Shown: one piece after another, positions 6,290-10,954 of the stretch
Position numbering within the stretch: position 1 is the stretch's first letter
Layout of the letters: each line of letters begins with the position of its first letter
Assembly (NCBI GenBank): GCA_045133795.1
Contig: JBGUUT010000037.1
Span: forward strand, 1 to 10,954
Length of the DNA stretch: 10,954 nt
Direction: 5' to 3'
Origin: RGIG8597 sp045133795
Lineage (GTDB): Bacteria; Spirochaetota; GWE2-31-10
Notes under the pieces: model-generated
What the model was told of the DNA's origin: nothing
Seen by the model: the letters and a program-made list of their open reading frames with translations, nothing else
Database searches by the model: none
Position numbers and translations under genes: made by a program

Positions 6290-7238
6290 CATCTTTGCTG
6301 CAAATAAAAGTAATATGATTGGTTATCTGACGCAATCAATTACGAAAAACAAAAAAGACTTTATCTGCCGACGTAATTTTTTTAACGACATACAGATAAA
6401 GGAAAAAACAGCTGAAATATTTTTTCTCTTATCAGCTTGTATTTCTATACTTGCTTTAGCGTTGATTTGCATATTTTTGTTTGCCAACGGTCTCCCGGCG
6501 ATAAATAAAATCGGTTTTATCTCTTTTTTATTCGGTAAAAAATGGAAACCGGGAATCGATGTTTACGGTATTTATCCTATGATACTCGGAAGTTTATATG
6601 TGACTTTCATCGCAATAATCACCGCTGTTCCGGTCGGAGTTCTGACATCCACATTCTTAGTAAAGTTTTGTCCTAAAAAATTATACAAAATCCTCAAACC
6701 GATAATAAATTTAATGGCGGGAATTCCGTCAGTAGTTTACGGTTTCTGGGGAATGGTCGTACTTGTTCCGTTTATCAGGGATACTTTCGCCGGTACCGGA
6801 AACAGCATTCTCACGGCCTCACTTTTACTGGGAATAATGATTTTACCTACAATTATCAGTGTATGTGAAGCTTCACTTCGTACCGTTCCCGACAGTTATT
6901 ACGAAGGAGCTCTTGCACTGGGAGCCACAAAAGAACAAAGCACATTTTTCGTTATATTACCGGCTGCAAAATCCGGCATAATTGCAGGAATAATATTAGG
7001 AATAGGGCGTGCAATCGGTGAAACCATGGCGGTAATAATGGTAGCCGGAAATCAAGCCAGAATGCCTAACGGAATATTAAGAGGTATCAGAACTTTAACC
7101 GCAAATATTGTAATTGAAATGGGATACGCCGCAGATTTACACAGAGATGCTCTTATCGCTACGGGAGTTGTCTTATTCATCTTCATCATGATTATCAATC
7201 TTTTGTTCTCTTTAATAAAATTAAAAAGGAATACATAA
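6276..7238 (+). CDS. pstC: Phosphate ABC transporter permease PstC
   Basis: Inner-membrane channel subunit pairing with PstA, 320 residues. The first span starts only at about residue 46, so there is a polar cytoplasmic N-terminus of some 45 residues, about 20 longer than in E. coli PstC as I remember it. Then come TM1 (about 46-71), the PstC-type stretch FLFGKKWKPG..DVYGIYPMILGSLYVT (82-110), further spans, MAGIPSVVYGFWGMVVLVP at 147-165, and the EAA cytoplasmic loop from about 210 (EGALALGATKEQ...ILPAAKSGI) that contacts PstB. R245 and E249 in GRAIGET match residues important for transport in E. coli. The start ATG 6276 is inside the pstS end, with GGAAGG at about 6262-6267. An in-frame ATG at 6315 would remove 13 residues and is possible. 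Confidence 0.95.
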   Translation: MKQNNIFAANKSNMIGYLTQSITKNKKDFICRRNFFNDIQIKEKTAEIFFLLSACISILALALICIFLFANGLPAINKIGFISFLFGKKWKPGIDVYGIYPMILGSLYVTFIAIITAVPVGVLTSTFLVKFCPKKLYKILKPIINLMAGIPSVVYGFWGMVVLVPFIRDTFAGTGNSILTASLLLGIMILPTIISVCEASLRTVPDSYYEGALALGATKEQSTFFVILPAAKSGIIAGIILGIGRAIGETMAVIMVAGNQARMPNGILRGIRTLTANIVIEMGYAADLHRDALIATGVVLFIFIMIINLLFSLIKLKRNT

Positions 7239-8065
7239 TGAAAAAAAGCAACTTTATTTCGATAGCCTTACGTTCTCTTTTATACATTGCTGCATTTTTC
7301 ACCGTAGCTGTAATCATTTTCATAATTGCTCACATTTTAATCAACGGTTTTCCGCACATAAACAGAAGCTTATTCGCCCGAAAATATACTTCCGAAAATG
7401 TGTCGCTTATCCCGGCATTGCTTAATACTTTATGCATAACATTATTGACATTACTGATTGCTGTACCTTTCGGAATATTCGCAGCAATTTATCTTACAGA
7501 ATATACCAAAGCCACTAATAAATTAGTGAAAATAATCAGAATTACAACTGAAACGCTCACCGGAATTCCATCTATCATTTACGGATTATTCGGACTGTTA
7601 TTTTTCGGAACAGCACTGAAATGGGGATACTCCGTTATTTCCGGAATATTCACATTGTACATTATGATTTTACCTATAATCATCAGAACTACGGAAGAAG
7701 CGTTATTGGCTATACCGCAAACGTATCGAGAAGCATCTTTCGGACTGGGAGCAGGAAAACTTCGTACAATATTTAAAGTTGTCTTGCCATGTGCCGTCCC
7801 CGGAATACTATCAGGCGTAATACTTTCGACGGGGAGAATCGTCGGTGAAACTGCCGCATTGATTTACACCGCCGGAACGGTTGCAAACATTGCGTCTGAT
7901 TTATTTTCATCCGGACGAACACTTTCGGTTCACATGTATATTTTATCTTCAGAAGGACTGCATACAAATCAAGCGTATGCCACAGCAGTAATTTTACTCG
8001 TAATAGTCTTGCTGATAAATGCGACCTCATCGTTGTTAGCCAAGAAAATAACTTTTGCAAAATAA
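7238..8065 (+). CDS. pstA: Phosphate ABC transporter permease PstA
   Basis: Second inner-membrane channel subunit, 275 residues, a normal family length. TM1 is at about 13-36. The PstA stretch LIPALLNTLCITLLTLLIAVPFG covers 57-79, and TGIPSIIYGLFGLLFFG 108-124. The EAA loop REASFGLGAGKLRTIFKVVLPCAVPGILSG at 164-193 is the docking site for PstB, followed by TGRIVGETAALIYTAG with R200 and E204 conserved. The C-terminus ends in a last span and a short basic tail. The ATG shares one base with the pstC stop (TAATG), with AAAAGG at 7224-7229 as ribosome-binding site. The overlap with pstC and the 10-nt gap to pstB indicate a single operon. Nothing unusual is seen. Confidence 0.95.
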   Translation: MKKSNFISIALRSLLYIAAFFTVAVIIFIIAHILINGFPHINRSLFARKYTSENVSLIPALLNTLCITLLTLLIAVPFGIFAAIYLTEYTKATNKLVKIIRITTETLTGIPSIIYGLFGLLFFGTALKWGYSVISGIFTLYIMILPIIIRTTEEALLAIPQTYREASFGLGAGKLRTIFKVVLPCAVPGILSGVILSTGRIVGETAALIYTAGTVANIASDLFSSGRTLSVHMYILSSEGLHTNQAYATAVILLVIVLLINATSSLLAKKITFAK

Positions 8066-8075
8066 GGAAATAATA

Positions 8076-8822
8076 ATGGATAAAATCAATATTACAGACT
8101 TAAACTTATACTACGGAAACTTTCATGCCCTCAAAAATATAACACTCGATATTCCGGACAAAAAAATTACTGCATTTATAGGACCGTCCGGATGCGGAAA
8201 ATCGACTCTGCTGAAATCATTAAACAGAATGAATGATTTGATAGATGATTGTAAGATTACCGGAGAAATAAAATTAAACAATGAAAATATTTATGACATC
8301 AACGTAAATGTACTTCGAAAACAGGTCGGCATGGTTTTTCAAAAACCAAATCCTTTTCCAATGAGTATTTACGACAACATTGCATACGGTCCGAGAACTC
8401 ACGGTATTACTTCCAAATCACGCCTTGATGAAATTGTAGAAAAATCACTGCGAGCAGCTGCAATTTGGGATGAATTAAAAGACAGACTTAAAAAGAACGC
8501 TTTGGGACTATCAGGCGGTCAGCAACAACGACTTTGTATCGCCAGAGCATTAGCGATTCAACCGGATGTAATTCTAATGGATGAGCCGACCTCCGCACTC
8601 GATCCAATTTCAACTCAAAAGATTGAAGAATTGGTACAAGAATTAAAACAAAAATACACGATTGTCATGGTTACACACAACATGCAACAAGCAGTACGTA
8701 TTTCAGAAAAAACAGTATTTTTTTTACTGGGTGAAATTGTTGAAAACGGAAATACCAAAGATATTTTCTCTTTTCCGAAAGACAAACGTACGGAAGACTA
8801 TATTACAGGGAGATTTGGTTAA
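8076..8822 (+). CDS. pstB: Phosphate ABC transporter ATPase PstB
   Basis: Cytoplasmic ATPase driving phosphate import, 248 residues from the chosen start. All ABC motifs are present: Walker A GPSGCGKST at 36-44, Q-loop Q89 in the Pst-specific MVFQKPNPFPMSIYDN at 86-101, signature LSGGQQQR at 145-152, Walker B VILMDE with D169/E170, D-loop SALD and H-loop H201 in VTHNMQQA. The N-terminal INITDLNLYYGNFHALK is typical of PstB. I take ATG 8076 because AAGGAA (8064-8069) lies 6 nt upstream and the protein then begins like its family. The in-frame ATG at 8055 would add seven residues inside pstA without a ribosome-binding site. phoU follows after one base. Confidence 0.96.
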   Translation: MDKINITDLNLYYGNFHALKNITLDIPDKKITAFIGPSGCGKSTLLKSLNRMNDLIDDCKITGEIKLNNENIYDINVNVLRKQVGMVFQKPNPFPMSIYDNIAYGPRTHGITSKSRLDEIVEKSLRAAAIWDELKDRLKKNALGLSGGQQQRLCIARALAIQPDVILMDEPTSALDPISTQKIEELVQELKQKYTIVMVTHNMQQAVRISEKTVFFLLGEIVENGNTKDIFSFPKDKRTEDYITGRFG

Positions 8823-8823
8823 A

Positions 8824-9480
8824 ATGCGAAAAAGATTTGATGAACAATTAAATGAATTGAATCAAGAAATGATTCACATGGGAAATATTATAGAACAAGC
8901 TATTGAAAATACTCTGGATGCATTAATTCATAAGGATATTAAGAAAGCAAATGAGATTATAAAATCTGATAACGAAATTGATAGACAAGAAAGAAAAATT
9001 GAAAATCTTTGCTTACAACTCTTATTACAACAACAACCGGTCGCTAAAGATTTAAGATTTATTTCGGCAACATTAAAAATGATTACCGACATGGAAAGAA
9101 TCGGGGATCATGCTACAAGTATTGCAGAATTAACAATCGAAACGGTCAATCAAGCACATATAAAAAAATTAGAACATATAGAGCAAATGGCAAAAGAAAC
9201 AATCATAATGCTTATAAACTGCCTAAAATCATATATCGCACAAAACCTTGAAATCGCAAAAAACGTTATCAGACACGATGAAAAAGTAGACAAACTCTTT
9301 TTCCGAGTAAAAAAAGATTTAATACAAATGATTCATGAAGACTGTGAATGTGGGGAAGATGCTACTAATTTGCTATTGATTGCAAAATATTTTGAACGTA
9401 TCGGAGATCATGCGGTAAATATCGCAGAATGGATAATATTTTCTATTAACGGAAAACATGAAAAATTATCCATTCAATAA
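8824..9480 (+). CDS. phoU: Phosphate signalling protein PhoU
   Basis: Cytoplasmic helical regulator that, in the families studied, restrains PhoR-type kinases and the Pst transporter when phosphate is plentiful. The 218 residues form two similar three-helix repeats, each carrying the metal-binding motif: MITDMERIGDHATSIAEL at about 86-103 and LIAKYFERIGDHAVNIAEW at about 185-203. The start MRKRFDEQL is the usual PhoU N-terminus. ATG 8824 is one base after the pstB stop, with AGGGAGAT at 8807-8814 as ribosome-binding site. The frame stays open upstream to 8662 only because it runs through pstB in another frame. It is the last gene of the operon, followed by a hairpin. Identity is clear. Confidence 0.95.
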   Translation: MRKRFDEQLNELNQEMIHMGNIIEQAIENTLDALIHKDIKKANEIIKSDNEIDRQERKIENLCLQLLLQQQPVAKDLRFISATLKMITDMERIGDHATSIAELTIETVNQAHIKKLEHIEQMAKETIIMLINCLKSYIAQNLEIAKNVIRHDEKVDKLFFRVKKDLIQMIHEDCECGEDATNLLLIAKYFERIGDHAVNIAEWIIFSINGKHEKLSIQ

Positions 9481-9488
9481 TTAACATC

Positions 9489-9524
9489 AAAAAAAGGGCT
9501 GCCCCAAAAAAGTACGGACAGCCC
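9489..9524 (-). terminator. Intrinsic terminator of the acyl-CoA synthetase gene, possibly bidirectional
   Basis: GGGCTG (9496-9501) pairs with CAGCCC (9519-9524). After one C-A mismatch two more C-G pairs extend the stem. On the minus strand the hairpin is followed by seven T residues (plus 9489-9495), a strong rho-independent terminator for the ligase gene ending at 9531. In the phoU direction the stem is followed by only AATTATTT, so termination there would be weaker. It fills the 50-nt gap between the two converging genes. Confidence 0.8.
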
Positions 9525-9530
9525 AATTAT

Positions 9531-10954
9531 TTATCCCATATTTTCTTGTGCAACAAGATTTTCAACACCGTATTTCTTACGCAATGCCGGTTTTTCAATT
9601 TTTCCGGTAGCATTTCTCGGAACATCTGCAAATATAATCTTCTTAGGACGCTTATAACGCGGTAAATCCAAACAAAATTCTTCAATCTCAGCTTCAGTAC
9701 ATTCCATACCGTCTTTTATTGATATAATCGCTCCTGTAATCTCTCCGAGACGTTTATCAGCCAAACCGATTACCGCAACATCTTTTACTTTTGGATGATT
9801 AGAAAGAAAGTTTTCAATCTGAACTGGGTAAATATTTTCACCGCCGCTTATAATTACATCTTTCTTACGATCTACCAGAAAATAAAAACCGTCTTCATCC
9901 ATCATTGCCATGTCCCCGGTAAAAAGCCAGCCGTCTTTCAATACCTCTGCTGTAGATTTTGGATCATTATAATAACAAGTCATAACACCGGGACCTTTTA
10001 CGCAAAGTTCACCGACACCGCCTTGGCTTACTTCATTTCCGTTTTCATCAACAATCTTACATTGCCATCTATATCCCGGGATTCCGATTGCTCCGACTTT
10101 ATGAATGTTTTCCATTCCCAAATGTACACAGCCCGGTCCGGTAGATTCCGACAATCCGTAATTCGTATCATATTTGTGAGACGGGAAGTAACTTTTCCAA
10201 TGTTTTATCAATGACGGCGGAACAGGCTGAGCTCCGATGTGCATCAATCTCCACTGTGACAAATTGTAGTCTTCAAGTTTTAATTCGCCTCTGTCAAGAG
10301 CCTCTAATATTTCCTGAGCCCAAGGAACAAGCAACCAAACTATAGAACAATTTTCCTGTGAAATCGTTTTTAAAATAACATCAGGTTGCGTACCTTTTAA
10401 AAGCACGGCTTTACTTCCTGCTACAAGACTTCCCATCCAATGAAATTTTGCTCCTGTATGGTACAAAGGCGGAATACACAAGAAAACATCATCACGACCT
10501 GTTTCGTGGTGTTTTTGTTCCATTTGTGCAGCCTGCATAAGACTTTCGTGATTATGCAATATAGCTTTCGGAAAACCTGTAGTTCCCGATGAAAAATAAA
10601 TCGCAGCTGCATCTTCATCTTCAATTCGCACTAAAGGAGCACGGCTTGAACAATCCGCAACTAAAGCATGATAACTTTCTGCAAATGTAGGGCAGTTATC
10701 TCCTACGAAAATCAAAAGTCTACCTTTACTCAATTTCTCACATATAGACTCGATTCGTCCTATAAACTCCGTTCCGAATATAAGAACATCAACTTCTGCC
10801 AACTCTGCACAATATTTAATTTCTTCTGTATCAAAACGGAAATTGAACGGTACCGCAATAGCTCCGGATTTTAAAATACCAAAATAAATCGGTAACCATT
10901 CCAAACAGTTAAACATTAAAATTGCGACCTTATCGCCTTTTTTAATTCCGCGTT
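9531..10954 (-). CDS. Acyl-CoA synthetase, adenylate-forming family (N-terminus outside window)
   Basis: Class I adenylate-forming ligase (ANL superfamily) that activates a carboxylic acid with ATP and transfers it to CoA. The frame stays open to the right edge, where the upstream residues RGIKKGDKVAIL are typical of the family, so the ATG at 10916 is internal. About 473 residues are visible and perhaps 40-50 are missing. Counting from that ATG: P-loop YFSSGTTGFPKA at 107-118, A5 motif YGLSESTG at 253-260, A7 GWLFTGD at 329-335, hinge region DRKKDVIISGGENIYP at 349-364, and catalytic lysine K439 in PRNATGKIEKPAL. All core residues are present. The substrate cannot be read from this: a medium or long-chain fatty acid, an aromatic acid or a bile-acid-type substrate are all possible. 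The gene converges on phoU and is followed by a good terminator. No partner gene is in view. Confidence 0.9.
   Translation of the reverse strand, partial: RGIKKGDKVAILMFNCLEWLPIYFGILKSGAIAVPFNFRFDTEEIKYCAELAEVDVLIFGTEFIGRIESICEKLSKGRLLIFVGDNCPTFAESYHALVADCSSRAPLVRIEDEDAAAIYFSSGTTGFPKAILHNHESLMQAAQMEQKHHETGRDDVFLCIPPLYHTGAKFHWMGSLVAGSKAVLLKGTQPDVILKTISQENCSIVWLLVPWAQEILEALDRGELKLEDYNLSQWRLMHIGAQPVPPSLIKHWKSYFPSHKYDTNYGLSESTGPGCVHLGMENIHKVGAIGIPGYRWQCKIVDENGNEVSQGGVGELCVKGPGVMTCYYNDPKSTAEVLKDGWLFTGDMAMMDEDGFYFLVDRKKDVIISGGENIYPVQIENFLSNHPKVKDVAVIGLADKRLGEITGAIISIKDGMECTEAEIEEFCLDLPRYKRPKKIIFADVPRNATGKIEKPALRKKYGVENLVAQENMG

Noticed and set aside
7773..8060. Minus-strand open frame opposite the pstA end
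   Set aside because: Shadow of pstA; no upstream ribosome-binding site or promoter and an atypical composition.
8662..8823. A 54-residue N-terminal extension of PhoU
   Set aside because: It is pstB read in another frame, has no PhoU character, and the ATG at 8824 has a good ribosome-binding site.
9795..10214. Open frame of 139 codons on the plus strand inside the acyl-CoA synthetase gene
   Set aside because: It lies antisense to conserved motifs of the ligase and its product has no family features.
1..10954. Mobile element, CRISPR array, tRNA or toxin-antitoxin pair
   Set aside because: No transposase, integrase, spaced direct-repeat array or tRNA-like fold was seen, and all sizeable genes have housekeeping or phosphate roles.

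Overview
The window is about 11 kb of densely packed, AT-rich bacterial chromosome (roughly one third G+C by eye) using the standard code. Its core is a complete phosphate-starvation module: the two-component pair phoR/phoP on the minus strand, divergent from pstS-pstC-pstA-pstB-phoU on the plus strand. No rRNA, tRNA, CRISPR array, insertion sequence or phage gene is visible. The organism cannot be named from this sequence. The Pst proteins and the PhoR sensor region look like those of anaerobic Bacillota (Clostridia-type), but PstS carries an ordinary signal-peptidase-I signal with no lipobox cysteine, which fits a cell with a periplasm. A low-GC diderm (for example a Negativicute, a spirochaete or another gut-type diderm) or an unusual Bacillota are all possible.

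Left block (1-3026, plus strand): argH (argininosuccinate lyase, its first few codons lost off the left edge), hslO (Hsp33 redox chaperone), a small TrpR-superfamily DNA-binding protein and a PAP2-family membrane phosphatase. Gaps are 3 nt or the genes overlap (8 nt and 4 nt), so they look like one translationally coupled operon.

Middle block (3086-5398): phoR then phoP on the minus strand, converging on the PAP2 gene, followed by a 321-nt divergent control region. On the minus strand this region has TTTACA/TTAACA hexamers at an exact 11-bp period, ending just before a -10-like element for phoP. A second hexamer pair with the same 11-bp period points at pstS. This is the architecture of PhoP/PhoB binding sites, so PhoP probably activates both its own operon and the transporter.

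Right block (5399-9480): pstS, pstC, pstA, pstB and phoU, with overlaps of 14 and 1 nt and gaps of 10 and 1 nt. PstS (periplasmic binding protein) delivers phosphate to the PstC/PstA channel, PstB hydrolyses ATP, and PhoU couples transport to PhoR signalling. The most striking observation is that PstS is circularly permuted: the half that normally comes second (with the R-x-D-G-S-G-T phosphate loop) is directly after the signal peptide, and the half that normally comes first (with the AGSSS loop) is at the C-terminus.

Right edge (9531-10954, minus strand): most of an acyl-CoA synthetase of the adenylate-forming family, converging on phoU, with a strong hairpin terminator between them. Its N-terminus lies beyond the window.
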